Counted from the first letter of the stretch, positions 11,127-19,296 are shown. The stretch: 64,000 bases of DNA from Phycisphaerae bacterium (GCA_028279405.1 JANQNU010000043.1:1-64000), one strand, 5' to 3'. Program-made: numbers and translations. Notes: generated by a model not told the origin, from the sequence alone.

Positions 11127-11496
11127 GAACGGCAAACATGAGGTGCGACGCGGCCTCGACCACGAAACCGCCCGCACCCCACGAGGAGAGGCCACGTGTC
11201 GCTGCCGTCTGGCACGCGGGTTGCGCACTCCTGCCCATCGATTGCCGGCTGATCTTGCGCATCCTCAATCGCCCGGAGCGCAGGTGGTTACGTAGCGTTC
11301 CAACACCAGATTGATCCTTCCAAAAGGAACTCGCCTGCTCTCCCAATTGTTGGTGTCGAATCCAATTGCCTCTGCGAACAGGCTCGAGCGGTATGTGACA
11401 GGTCTTGTCCCAACCGCCACAACCCCCTTGAAACGACGTTCGGTCGGCGCCGAGTTGCTCATCTGGTCGCAGCCCCGCGTTATGTCGGCTCCCTGT

Positions 11497-11566
11497 AAGG
11501 GCTGCGCGACCGCGCCTGTGAGACGCGGCCGCGCAATGGGTAGGGGGAGGGATCGTCGCATTGGTT
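11497..11566 (+). repeat. Diverged direct repeat, copy 2
   Basis: Second copy of the element at 11063-11126, with the same order of parts: GCGCGACCGCGCC, GAGACGCGGCCGCGC, then GGGAGGGATCGTCG. The copies are about 370 bp apart in the gene-poor block. Confidence 0.5.
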
Positions 11567-12002
11567 TCGTAAGCCCCCTTTTCGAATGAACCGCTCTGGC
11601 CCTCGAATATCCCGCACGTGTTGACGCTGACACATCCATCGGCGGCTGCGGCACGCTCCGGGCCCAATCGCCGCCGATCTCTGCATGCGAGAATGCGCCC
11701 ATTGATCCGCCCCCGTACACCGCGATTGATTCGGATTGCCGTTCCACGTAGTCCGCCCCTTCTTCCACAGCGTTGCATCGACGTTGCCCCCCCACCGTTC
11801 ACGCGAGCTTCTCTCGAACCGGCGAACCCGATTGCATCCTCGTTTAGCGCGCGACGTTGTTGAGCCCCGGTCTAGCAGTCTGCGCAGGAATAAAGGGCGT
11901 CAACACCCGCCAATTCGAGGACGGTTGCGATCAGCCGCGAACACGCCCCCTGCGGGATGGCTCCATCGGCAATCAAAGCCGTTCATCATCGCACTCCCCG
12001 GA

Positions 12003-12034
12003 CCCACGTCCAACTCAGCCCACGTCCAACTCAG
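12003..12034 (+). repeat. 16-bp tandem repeat, two units
   Basis: CCCACGTCCAACTCAG occurs twice head to tail (12003-12018, 12019-12034). Degenerate relatives continue toward the 15-bp array at 12073. Confidence 0.8.
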
Positions 12035-12066
12035 CCTGCACCCAACCAACTCGGCCCCTAACCAGC

Positions 12067-12342
12067 TCAGCTTTCATCCAGCCCAGGTTCGTCCAGCCCA
12101 GGTTCGCCCAGCCCAGGTTCGTCCAGCTCGAACATGTCCGCGACGAACCGCAGCGCCAGAACCATCGTCGTCCGCGTCCCGCCAACAGCGATTGCGACAC
12201 GTGGTGCCATCTCGAACAGCTGCTCTGCTTGGCGCAGCACACACTGCTCCTCGCGCACCGTCAGTTCCAAACTGGCTACGAAGCGTTCGAACGCGAGCTC
12301 AAATGCTCGCTGCTCTGCACACATTGGCAGACCACGCCTCAT
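12067..12342 (-). CDS. Possible small protein with acidic LDEPG-repeat tail
   Basis: 91 aa if read from 12342, or 85 aa from an internal ATG at 12324; the start is uncertain and no strong ribosome-binding site is seen. The body is two amphipathic helical stretches (residues about 10-45 and 55-70), and the tail is three copies of a five-residue L(D/G)EPG unit made by the DNA tandem repeat. Composition is more protein-like than any other frame in the block. No family was recognised. It could be a real orphan gene or a repeat-driven open frame. Confidence 0.35.
   Translation of the reverse strand: MRRGLPMCAEQRAFELAFERFVASLELTVREEQCVLRQAEQLFEMAPRVAIAVGGTRTTMVLALRFVADMFELDEPGLGEPGLDEPGLDES
12073..12131 (+). 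repeat. 15-bp tandem repeat, about four units
   Basis: Units of the form TTCRTCCAGCCCAGG at 12073, 12088, 12103 and a partial unit at 12118. The period is a multiple of three, and on the minus strand the units encode LDEPG or LGEPG repeats at the end of a possible small protein. Confidence 0.85.
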
Positions 12343-12682
12343 CTGGCACCCCGGGCCGTCGTATCATTCGCGTCCCCACAGCCGCGCCGGCTCGTCCGTG
12401 ACCGATCCGGCGGACCAGACCGCAGTTCCGCGAAAAACACGCGACGGAGTCTGGGCCCAATCTCCAACACCCACGCCGGGCATTGCTTCCAATGACTGCT
12501 CCGATATCAATCCAGCCGACCCGGGGGCAAATACCCGCAATTCAATACCCCGTTCCCGCGGACCAAACGCCCATCGAGTTGCCATGCGACCTGTCACACC
12601 GATGCCGACCCCGAGCCGTTACCTCCGAGTTGAAAAGCACTTAGACCCCGGCCAACCGATTCGATTCACGTGCAGTCAATTA

Positions 12683-12732
12683 CTAGATAGTGACTATATC
12701 GTTTTATACTAAGCTGTCAACTCGAATACTAG
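12683..12732 (+). promoter_or_regulatory. AT-rich control region before RHH-like gene 1
   Basis: Contains CTAG at 12683-12686 and 12729-12732 and a TATACT at 12705-12710, in AT-rich sequence unlike the surrounding GC-rich DNA. Just downstream it shares AGCTAT followed by TTGCC with the region before gene 3. Operator function is inferred. Confidence 0.4.
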
Positions 12733-12826
12733 AGAATAGCTATCATTTGCCTATTCCATTGCGGGCGCTAAGTTTGCGAACGGTTTTGCCGAAGCATGAA
12801 GGCTTGAACCAGGAGTACACGCGCCA

Positions 12827-13141
12827 ATGGATTGGAAGCAAGCGACGTTCAAGATACCGCAAAGTTGGCGGGACCATGTCAACAAGAAGGCGAGCGAATG
12901 GGGTTGTGACGCCGGCAGCATCTGGATGGCCGCCATCGACGCCTTCTTCCGCGACGAGGACGCCCGAACCGCCTCGATTCGCTTCATGCTGGCGCTCAAT
13001 CTCAAACGCGAAGAGTTCGAGGACGTGCTCCCAGGCGACGCGCACACGCTCACGGAAGAGTGGGTTCTGCCCGCAAAGGACACCACCGACCCTGACAAAC
13101 GTGGACGAAAACGCCCAAAACGACCGCGCAACGAGCCGTAA
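12827..13141 (+). CDS. RHH-like small protein, array copy 1
   Basis: 104 aa, ATG 11 nt after AGGAG. The first 45 residues fit a ribbon-helix-helix plan: a strand WKQATFKIPQSW, helix 1 HVNKKASEWG, a turn CDAGS, helix 2 IWMAAIDAFFRD. RHH proteins (CopG/Arc type) dimerise and bind DNA with the strand; this fold assignment is from pattern, not from a search. Residues 46-80 form a conserved second region (SIRFMLAL, FEDVLPG), and the C-terminal tail is Lys/Arg-rich. It is about 80% identical by eye to copy 4 over the first 70 residues. No toxin-like partner is adjacent. Confidence 0.8.
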   Translation: MDWKQATFKIPQSWRDHVNKKASEWGCDAGSIWMAAIDAFFRDEDARTASIRFMLALNLKREEFEDVLPGDAHTLTEEWVLPAKDTTDPDKRGRKRPKRPRNEP

Positions 13142-13251
13142 GCGGAACGGAGTCCGCGCGAATGCGAGCCCCCCCTACCTTACGATGCAGCTGCTGCCGA
13201 TGGACGCTCCTGCACTCAGCCAAGCCCCGTCCAAACGCAACTATAATTTTT

Positions 13252-13298
13252 CTAGTACAATCATATTGTTTGCATATCTAGCAACCACACGAGATACT
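13252..13298 (+). promoter_or_regulatory. Promoter with CTAG motifs before RHH-like gene 2
   Basis: -35 TTGCAT (13270-13275) and -10 GATACT (13293-13298) with a 17-bp spacer. CTAG at 13278-13281 lies within that spacer and another is at 13252-13255 upstream, a placement expected for repressor operators. Confidence 0.5.
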
Positions 13299-13327
13299 GC
13301 ATTGAAGCAAGTTGACTGGATGCAGCC

Positions 13328-13636
13328 GTGGATTGGAAGCAAGCGACATTTCATATTCCGGAAAGCTGGCGCGACCAAATCAATAACAAGGCCGCCAAAT
13401 GGGGCTGCGATCCGGCGAGCATTTGGATGGCCGCCATCGACACGTTCTTCCGGGATGGCGATGCCAAGGCCAAGTCAATACGCTTCATTTCTGCGCATCA
13501 TCTTGGACGCTCAGCGTTCGGAGATGTTCAATCTGAAGATGCGCACCGAATCACCGACGAAATCAAAATTGCCTCCCATCCCACGGGTAGCGAGACCATC
13601 AAGCCTCCGGAAACGCCACCCACAGGTCGCGAGTAG
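13328..13636 (+). CDS. RHH-like small protein, array copy 2
   Basis: 102 aa with a GTG start placed so that the protein begins with the conserved (M)DWKQATF. The RHH-like core is intact (SWRDQINNKAAKWGCD, SIWMAAIDTFFRD), but the region after residue 50 has diverged: the SIRF-LAL block is altered and the tail is Pro/Thr-rich rather than basic. It is the most divergent of the four, possibly relaxed or specialised. It has its own AT-rich upstream region, so it is likely transcribed separately. Confidence 0.75.
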   Translation: MDWKQATFHIPESWRDQINNKAAKWGCDPASIWMAAIDTFFRDGDAKAKSIRFISAHHLGRSAFGDVQSEDAHRITDEIKIASHPTGSETIKPPETPPTGRE

Positions 13637-13684
13637 CTCAGCATCATTCCCGACAAACACCTCTCCTCCGTCAGCAGTCAATGA

Positions 13685-13755
13685 CTAGCTATAATATATA
13701 CGCCAGCTATTCCTTGCCTTTCTAGCTATTTTGCCCAATTCTTATTCTTCTCTAG
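13685..13755 (+). promoter_or_regulatory. AT-rich control region before RHH-like gene 3
   Basis: CTAG occurs at 13685-13688, 13722-13725 and 13752-13755. The first abuts a perfect -10 hexamer TATAAT (13690-13695), without a good -35. AGCTAT occurs three times in the stretch. Confidence 0.45.
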
Positions 13756-13782
13756 TGCAGAAGTTATGAGGATAAAGCGGTC

Positions 13783-14109
13783 ATGGAATGGAAACAGGCC
13801 ACATTCAAGATCCCCGAGAGTTGGCGCGAGCATGTAAACACGAAGGGCGACGAGTGGGGATGCGACGCAGCGAGCATCTGGATCGCAGCGGTCGATTCGT
13901 TCATTCGTGATCCGAACGCGCCGAAACTATCGGCTATGTACATGCTGGCGCTTCGGCGACGACGGCCCGCATTCGAAGAAGTCGTTCCCGGCGAAGCCTT
14001 GGCGATCGCCGAACAGTGGGGCAAGCTGGACGCGCTCAGCGGAACCGACAAATCAGACAAAACCGAAGAACCCCGAAAAACGCCGAAACGTCGGCAACGA
14101 CGTAAGTGA
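13783..14109 (+). CDS. RHH-like small protein, array copy 3
   Basis: 108 aa, ATG preceded by GAGGA at 13768-13772. Core MEWKQATFKIPESWREHVN, WGCDAASIWIAAVDSFIRD matches the RHH-like pattern of its neighbours. The middle keeps MLAL and FEEVVPGEA, and the C-terminus ends in a strongly basic tail (KTPKRRQRRK), which suggests nucleic-acid contact. It shares its upstream element with gene 1. Confidence 0.8.
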   Translation: MEWKQATFKIPESWREHVNTKGDEWGCDAASIWIAAVDSFIRDPNAPKLSAMYMLALRRRRPAFEEVVPGEALAIAEQWGKLDALSGTDKSDKTEEPRKTPKRRQRRK

Positions 14110-14169
14110 CCGCGCCAACCACCGGGGGGTTTCGCCAGCTTCGTAGACCGTCGCCTATCGGCTGTAAAT

Positions 14170-14195
14170 CTAGGGAATTTACTTCGATGGGCTAG
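14170..14195 (+). promoter_or_regulatory. CTAG-containing region before RHH-like gene 4
   Basis: CTAG at 14170-14173 and 14192-14195. The first lies inside an inverted repeat GTAAAT...ATTTAC (14164-14182 region). The gene's start follows about 100 bp later, after a duplicated GGGGGTAGAGGAGT segment. Confidence 0.4.
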
Positions 14196-14291
14196 CAGAT
14201 AGATTGCGTTTGCATAGCCCATGGACTCGCCCGAAACTCTCTGTCACGGGGGTAGGGTAGAGGAGTCGGGGGTAGAGGAGTGTCTCGGCCG

Positions 14292-14642
14292 ATGGAATGG
14301 AAACAGGCCACGTTCAAGCTCCCCGCGAGCTGGCGCGACCACGTCAACCGCAAAGCAACCGAGTGGGGCTGCGACGCCGGCAGCATCTGGATGGCCGCGA
14401 TCGACGCGTTTTTCCGCGAGGAGAATGCGCGGACCGTCTCAATCCAGTTCATGCTCGCGCTCAAACGCGAACGCGGCGCCTTCGAAGATGTTCTCCCCGG
14501 AAAGGCCACTGAACTCACCGAAGACTGGGAGGTGCAGTCACGCGGCCGGAAGCAACGGGACATGACCGCGGCAGAGGAAGACGAATACCTCATCAGCGGC
14601 AAGAATCCCAAACGAAAGTCGAAGCGGAAACGGTCCGGTTAA
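14292..14642 (+). CDS. RHH-like small protein, array copy 4
   Basis: 116 aa. The ATG at 14292 is chosen because it aligns with the conserved M(D/E)WKQATF start and lies 12 nt after AGGAG; a GTG at 14280 would abut the ribosome-binding site. The core is nearly the same as copy 1, with FEDVLPG and a longer basic tail (KNPKRKSKRKRSG). It is the longest copy. It lies last in the array and is followed by an unrelated small gene. Confidence 0.8.
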   Translation: MEWKQATFKLPASWRDHVNRKATEWGCDAGSIWMAAIDAFFREENARTVSIQFMLALKRERGAFEDVLPGKATELTEDWEVQSRGRKQRDMTAAEEDEYLISGKNPKRKSKRKRSG

Positions 14643-14715
14643 GTCGCCGACACGGGCCGAGCGATCGCTATGATGGGCGCTAGAGCCCCAGCGCCCATTC
14701 GAACCGAGGCCGACG

Positions 14716-14979
14716 ATGTTGGAAGCCAGAAACAGCGAACCGATAGCGGACACCACCGCCGAGCTTCGCCGAGAGTTGATCCTCGAACTCGCGACGCTCA
14801 TGTCCGAGAGCAGCCAGACTGCCCGCGACGCGCTCCTTCGGCGAATCACCACCCACCGTCAGGAACTCGTCTACGTCCTCGAGTGGCTGGCCCAGATCCC
14901 CGACGACCGGTTCGACGGCTTTGTCGAACGCCTTCGCTCTCGCCAAACCGTTCGGCTCGTAACCAAACCACGTCAGTAG
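14716..14979 (+). CDS. Small hypothetical protein, helical
   Basis: 87 aa. Predominantly helical and charged (TAELRRELILELATLMSES, DALLRRITTHRQELVYVLEWL), with no signal or membrane segment and no recognised family. It lies 73 bp after the last RHH-like gene and could be read with it, but the spacing and lack of similarity give no functional link. Confidence 0.6.
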   Translation: MLEARNSEPIADTTAELRRELILELATLMSESSQTARDALLRRITTHRQELVYVLEWLAQIPDDRFDGFVERLRSRQTVRLVTKPRQ

Positions 14980-15199
14980 CCCCAATAGCCCGCGCTATTC
15001 GTTATCGGGCCAACGAACCCGCACGTGCCCGCGACCGCCAATTCGCGTGCGAATCCGCGAATCTCGCACCGGATTCGCTACAATGGCCCGAGCGCGATTT
15101 TCCAGCCCGCTACGATTGGAACGCGATGACCGTCGGAGAAACTGACGGCGCGTACCGCCGGATCGACCGTCGGCGTAACTGCCCCATTGAGGAACGCAA

Positions 15200-16237
15200 A
15201 TGAAAATGCACCCTGTCTGCTGGTCGCTCCTGCTTGCGACACTGTACGTGCCGTCGGCGAGCGCCGCCGAGGATGTTCGCGTCGTCTCCTTCAACATCCT
15301 CAGCTACAACAACCCCGGGTCGGCCTCGTTCAACGCGCTCGTACGCATCGTCGAAACGCTCGACGCGGACCTGCTGCTGATCCAGGAAGCCGCCAATGCG
15401 TCGGGCCGGGCCGCGTTTCAGGCCCACTTTCAGGACCGTTACCCGTTCCGGGCACTGGGCCTCGCGGACGGCGGCGGCAATCGTCAACAGACCTTCAGTC
15501 GCTGGCCGCTGCTCAACCCGGCGAACCTGTTCACCGTCGGCTTCTCACGGCCGACGCTGCGGGTCGATGTTGACACCGACCCGAACAACCCCGGTGCCGA
15601 GCTTCGAATCTACAACGTCCACTTCAAAGCCGGCTCCAGCGGCAATGATGCCGACCTGCGATTCGCGATGGCCAACCGCATCCGCGACGACATCGAGAGC
15701 CTGCGCCTGACGAGCCCCGACTTCCGCATCATCATCGGCGGCGACCTCAACGACGAACCCGGCGACCCGTCGGTCGTTCGGCTACACACGCCAATCTTCA
15801 ACATGATCTTCGAGGACGAACAGGACCCATTTACCGGCAGTCGTGCGACGCGCCCGTCCAGCGGACGCAACCTCGACCACTTCATCGTCTCGCGCACCGT
15901 GGACGCCAAGACCGAGACCCGCGCGATCTACAATACCGCCAGCTTCATCGGCGACCCGCCGGGCCCCGCCCAGATCGGCGACTCCGGCCTCGCGAGCGAT
16001 CACCTGGCGCTCTATCTCGACTTCACGCTCGTCGACTTCATCCCCGGCGACACCAACGTCGACGGCAGCGTCAGCGTCGCCGACATCAACGCATTCGTGC
16101 TCGCGATCACCAATCAGCCGGCGTATCGCGCCGCGTTCCCCTGTGCAGACCTCAACGAGGTCGCGGACATCAACAACGACAGCATGGTCTCGGTCGGCGA
16201 CATCACCCCCTTCGTCGAGCTGCTCACCGGCGGTTAG
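15200..16237 (+). CDS. Secreted endonuclease/exonuclease/phosphatase-family protein with dockerin-like tail
   Basis: 345 aa, ATG after GAGGAACGC. A signal peptide (about residues 1-22, ending SASAAE) is followed by an EEP-fold domain: VVSFNILSYNN at the start, LLLIQEA with the metal-binding Glu, GGDLNDEP with Asp/Asn, and SDHLALYLDF at the end with the catalytic Asp-His. Residues 280-345 hold two dockerin/EF-hand-type calcium loops (284-295 DTNVDGSVSVAD and 323-334 DINNDSMVSVGD) ending ITPFVELLTGG, a C-terminal module frequent in Phycisphaerae secreted proteins. Probably an extracellular nuclease or phosphodiesterase. Confidence 0.85.
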   Translation: MKMHPVCWSLLLATLYVPSASAAEDVRVVSFNILSYNNPGSASFNALVRIVETLDADLLLIQEAANASGRAAFQAHFQDRYPFRALGLADGGGNRQQTFSRWPLLNPANLFTVGFSRPTLRVDVDTDPNNPGAELRIYNVHFKAGSSGNDADLRFAMANRIRDDIESLRLTSPDFRIIIGGDLNDEPGDPSVVRLHTPIFNMIFEDEQDPFTGSRATRPSSGRNLDHFIVSRTVDAKTETRAIYNTASFIGDPPGPAQIGDSGLASDHLALYLDFTLVDFIPGDTNVDGSVSVADINAFVLAITNQPAYRAAFPCADLNEVADINNDSMVSVGDITPFVELLTGG

Positions 16238-16326
16238 CCGGAAGGGGCCGGAAAGCCGTCGCTTGCAAAGAAGGCGCAAAAGGACTGCGACCGACGGGCG
16301 TTCTGGACACGGATGGTAAATGTCCT

Positions 16327-16357
16327 GGTGCCCCAGGGTTCTACCCTGGGGGACACC
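16327..16357. repeat. Palindromic REP-like element
   Basis: CCCCAGGGT-TCT-ACCCTGGGG is a perfect 9-bp inverted repeat (16331-16351) flanked by pairing GGTG and CACC. There is no T run directly after it. Location between convergent genes fits a REP-like or bidirectional terminator element. Confidence 0.65.
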
Positions 16358-16552
16358 TTTGTATGCTGCGCGAAACACGTCCCCTACTCTAGAAGGGTGG
16401 GGCACCTCCCCGTCCGACCAAACCAAATGCAAGCGAACAGGGTGGCACTGGCAATGCAAAGGGGCAATGCCCCTTGTCCGCCAGCGTTTGGAACGTACGC
16501 CTGATCAAGCGTTATTGTGGATGTAGCGGCTCTGCCCCAAGCACCCCCTTAA

Positions 16553-16574
16553 CACTGGTAGCAAGCTACCAGTG
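16553..16574. repeat. Palindromic REP-like element
   Basis: Perfect 10-bp inverted repeat CACTGGTAGC/GCTACCAGTG with a 2-nt centre, between convergent genes. Confidence 0.65.
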
Positions 16575-16616
16575 CCACCCGGTGTCCGGCGGGCCTCCGG
16601 TGCCGACTCGCTCAGG

Positions 16617-17447
16617 TCAAATAAACGCGAGTTCCTTGGGTGCGGGAACGATCCCGGCCTGGGCACCCTCTTCGAGCAGTCGTCGGACCGCTTCGCGACC
16701 GCGTTCGCCGTAGTCGACGGTCCAGTCGTTGACATACATGCCGACAAACCGGTCGGCGAGCTGCAGATCCAGCCCGCGCCCATACTTCAGCGCGAATGCG
16801 ACCGCTTCCTGACGGTGCGCGAGGCTGTAGCGAATCGACTCACGGACGAGCCGGGTGATTTCGCGGCAGTGGTCGTCGCCGAGATCGCGTCGGACAACGT
16901 TGCCGCCGAGCGGCAGCGGCAGCCCGGTTTTCTCCTGCCACCAGACGCCGAGATCGACGACCAGGTGCAGCCCTTCACGCTCGTACGTAATCTGCCCTTC
17001 GTGGATCAGCAGGCCGGCGTCGACGCTACCGGACTTCACCGCTGCCGGGATCTCGTCGAATATCACGACTTCGGGAACGAAGGTGTCCTTGCCGAGCAGG
17101 AGTTGCAGCGTGAGGAACGCGGTCGTCATCTTGCCGGGGACGGCGATCTTGCGGCCGCGCAGGTCGTCGATCGTTGTGGGCTCACGCGTGACGATCATCG
17201 GGCCGTAGCCGTCGCCCATACTGGAACCGCAGGACATGAGCGCGTACTTGTCCGCGACGTAGGGAAACGCGTGAATGCTGATCGCGCTGACCTCGTAGGT
17301 ACCTTGGAGCGCCCGCTCGTTGAGCGTCTGGATATCGTCGAGGATGTGCTCGAATGCATAGGGTTCCGAGGGCACACCGCCGCTGGAGAATCCGTAGAAC
17401 ATGAACGCATCATCGGGATCGGGGCTGTGAGCGATTCGGATCAGCAT
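16617..17447 (-). CDS. mqnD: 1,4-dihydroxy-6-naphthoate synthase
   Basis: 276 aa from the ATG at 17447 (preceded by GAAAGG), the usual length for MqnD. Matches the family along its length: an N-terminal AHSPDPDDAFMFYGF in place of the common SPCPNDTF, GYGPMIVTRE, KIAVPGKMTTAFL, DAGLLIHEGQITY, then LGVWWQEKTGLPLPLGGNVVRRDLG. It makes 1,4-dihydroxy-6-naphthoate from cyclic dehypoxanthine futalosine in the futalosine route to menaquinone, the likely electron donor for the respiratory operon at 37.6-51.8 kb. MqnA is the nearest alternative, but the 'GLPLPLGG..VRRDL' block favours MqnD. Confidence 0.85.
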   Translation of the reverse strand: MLIRIAHSPDPDDAFMFYGFSSGGVPSEPYAFEHILDDIQTLNERALQGTYEVSAISIHAFPYVADKYALMSCGSSMGDGYGPMIVTREPTTIDDLRGRKIAVPGKMTTAFLTLQLLLGKDTFVPEVVIFDEIPAAVKSGSVDAGLLIHEGQITYEREGLHLVVDLGVWWQEKTGLPLPLGGNVVRRDLGDDHCREITRLVRESIRYSLAHRQEAVAFALKYGRGLDLQLADRFVGMYVNDWTVDYGERGREAVRRLLEEGAQAGIVPAPKELAFI

Positions 17448-17567
17448 CGGGCGGCCTTTCGCAGATTGAAGCGGATACAGAGTTTGCCGACCCGCAGTGT
17501 ACCCGCGACGAGGACCGCGTGTCATGTTACGATTTCGACCGACGAGACGTCGACAGGAGCTGTGACG

Positions 17568-18281
17568 ATGGCCGCCGGCCGATTCCATATCGGAACTTCG
17601 GGCTATTCCTACAAGGAATGGAAGGGCGCCTTCTACCCGGAAAAGCTGGCTGCGAAGAACTACCTCCAGTTCTACGCCGACCAACTCAGCAGCGTCGAGA
17701 TCAACAACACCTTCTACCGATTCCCCAGCGAGACGATGCTTCAGGGCTGGGTCGAGCAGACGCCCGAGACGTTCACCTTCGCCGTCAAGGCAGTCCAGGG
17801 GATCACGCACAAAGCGCGACTGAAAGACGTGAGCGAGTTAACGCGCGACTTCATCCAGCGGTGCCAGCAACTCGGCCAGAAACTCGGGCCGATTCTGTTT
17901 CAGCTGCCGCCCAATCTCAAGCGCGATGACGAACGGCTTGACGCGTTTCTGGCCGTGCTCCCGGAAATCGGGCGCTACGCAATGGAATTCCGGCACGAGA
18001 GCTGGCTCGACGATTCCGTGTTCGAACGACTGGAGAATCGCGGAGTCGCGCTGGTTCTGTCGGAAGGCGAAAAACTCGACACGCCCCGGCGGGTGACCGC
18101 GCCGTTCGTCTATGCCCGGCTGCGCAAGGAGGAGTATTCCGACGCCGAGCTGATGGACTGGCACGGATTCCTGCACGCGCAAGGCGACGCGGGCCGCGAC
18201 GTCTACGCCTATCTCAAACACGACGAGGCTGGCGTTTCGCCGGCACACGCCCTACGACTGCTGGCGGGCCGTGAGGAATGA
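17568..18281 (+). CDS. DUF72 family protein (YecE-like)
   Basis: 237 aa. ATG at 17568 follows AGGAGC; the long upstream frame is antisense to mqnD. The start HIGTSGYSYKEWKGAFYPEKL, then SSVEINNTFYRFPS and MEFRHESW, are the DUF72/YecE signature; the fold is a TIM barrel of unknown activity. The stop overlaps the next start by 4 bp, so the two products are probably made together. Confidence 0.85.
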   Translation: MAAGRFHIGTSGYSYKEWKGAFYPEKLAAKNYLQFYADQLSSVEINNTFYRFPSETMLQGWVEQTPETFTFAVKAVQGITHKARLKDVSELTRDFIQRCQQLGQKLGPILFQLPPNLKRDDERLDAFLAVLPEIGRYAMEFRHESWLDDSVFERLENRGVALVLSEGEKLDTPRRVTAPFVYARLRKEEYSDAELMDWHGFLHAQGDAGRDVYAYLKHDEAGVSPAHALRLLAGREE

Positions 18282-19252
18282 CGGAAACAACGATGCGAAC
18301 GAGTCTGCGTACACTGCTGACGGGTATTATCGATTATGCCGGTCTCTTTCCGCCGGCCAAGCTCGACATGGAGCCTGCGATCCGCAACTTCGCCCGCTAT
18401 CGCGGCTGTGATGATCGCTGGATGCTCGGTCGGTTCATCTGCCCGGCGTCGCGCCTTGAAGAATTGTACGCATTCGCGGAGCTGTTTGAAGAATCGCCTG
18501 CATTCGCGTTCTCCATCCTGGGCACGCCCGCGGGCGAAGACGAGCATTGGCTGGCGGATCTCGGAACACAGCTGTCGGCGACGGAATCCTTCGTGGGTCA
18601 CTTTACGGGTCGCGTCGAAGTCGGGGCGCTGGAACTCAAGCTACCGCCGTGCTGGTCGGATTCCGCGTTGCGGGATTCGTTGCCGCAACGGATCGTCGAG
18701 CGCATGGGATCAGCGACGCGGGTGCCCTGCTTTGTCGAAGCCGCGCCCGGTCCGGCCTTCGCAGCGGATTTTGCCGCCGCGGCGCGCTGCCTGGCGGATT
18801 ACAACCGCGATGTTGGCGACACGGCACCTCATTTCGGTATGAAGTATCGCAGCGGCGGAGTCGAAGCATCAGCGTTCCCGCCGATTGATGCGCTTGCGTT
18901 GGCGCTGCTGGAGTGCCGCGATGCGAACGTTCCGCTGAAGTTCACCGCCGGTCTGCATCACCCGCTCAGGCACTTCAACGACAGTGTCGACACGAAGATG
19001 CACGGTTTCATCAACGTTTGGCTCGCAGGGCTGTTGGCGCAGGTGCATGCGTTGAACGCTACGGACACCGCGCGAATCCTTTCAGCCGAAGGCTCGGCGG
19101 CATTCGTTTTCGACGACGAGTCCGCGCGATTCGAGGACTGGGCGATCGACACCGCACAAATCCGCGACCTGCGGGAAACGGCCCTGCTTTCATTCGGAAG
19201 TTGCAGCTTCGACGAACCGCGGGAGGACCTACGGGCACTGAGCTGGATGTAG
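18278..19252 (+). CDS. Conserved hypothetical protein coupled to DUF72
   Basis: 324 aa, starting within the stop of the DUF72 gene (ATGA overlap). No signal or membrane segment. The sequence has barrel-like alternation and blocks such as DYAGLFPPAKLDM near the start, HFGMKYRSGG and PLKFTAGLHHPLRH in the second half; the latter has a Lys and three His that could form an active site. I do not recognise a named family. Coupling to DUF72, another barrel protein of unknown role, is the best functional clue. Confidence 0.7.
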   Translation: MTETTMRTSLRTLLTGIIDYAGLFPPAKLDMEPAIRNFARYRGCDDRWMLGRFICPASRLEELYAFAELFEESPAFAFSILGTPAGEDEHWLADLGTQLSATESFVGHFTGRVEVGALELKLPPCWSDSALRDSLPQRIVERMGSATRVPCFVEAAPGPAFAADFAAAARCLADYNRDVGDTAPHFGMKYRSGGVEASAFPPIDALALALLECRDANVPLKFTAGLHHPLRHFNDSVDTKMHGFINVWLAGLLAQVHALNATDTARILSAEGSAAFVFDDESARFEDWAIDTAQIRDLRETALLSFGSCSFDEPREDLRALSWM

Positions 19253-19296
19253 GTCCAGTCGGCCGAATAGCGTTCCTTGCGCCGTCGCGTTCACGT

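Larger units (their letters stand above)
10720..12002. other. Gene-poor block
   Basis: About 1.3 kb in which every open frame has erratic composition (runs of Arg, Ser, Pro) and no recognisable domain or ribosome-binding site. I found only two copies of a diverged repeat (separate entries). It may be decayed sequence or non-coding; I cannot support a gene here. Confidence 0.55.
16238..16616. other. Convergent intergenic region with palindromes
   Basis: About 380 bp between two convergent genes. It contains no gene I can support, but has two strong palindromes (separate entries) and several C-rich blocks; it may end transcription from both sides. Confidence 0.6.

Noticed and set aside
10957-11802. 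A 281-aa minus-strand frame in the gene-poor block
   Set aside because: No ribosome-binding site, no domain, irregular composition, and it contains both copies of the diverged repeat.
12827-14642. Type II toxin-antitoxin modules for the RHH-like genes
   Set aside because: No toxin-sized partner overlaps or follows any copy; each is alone behind its own control region.
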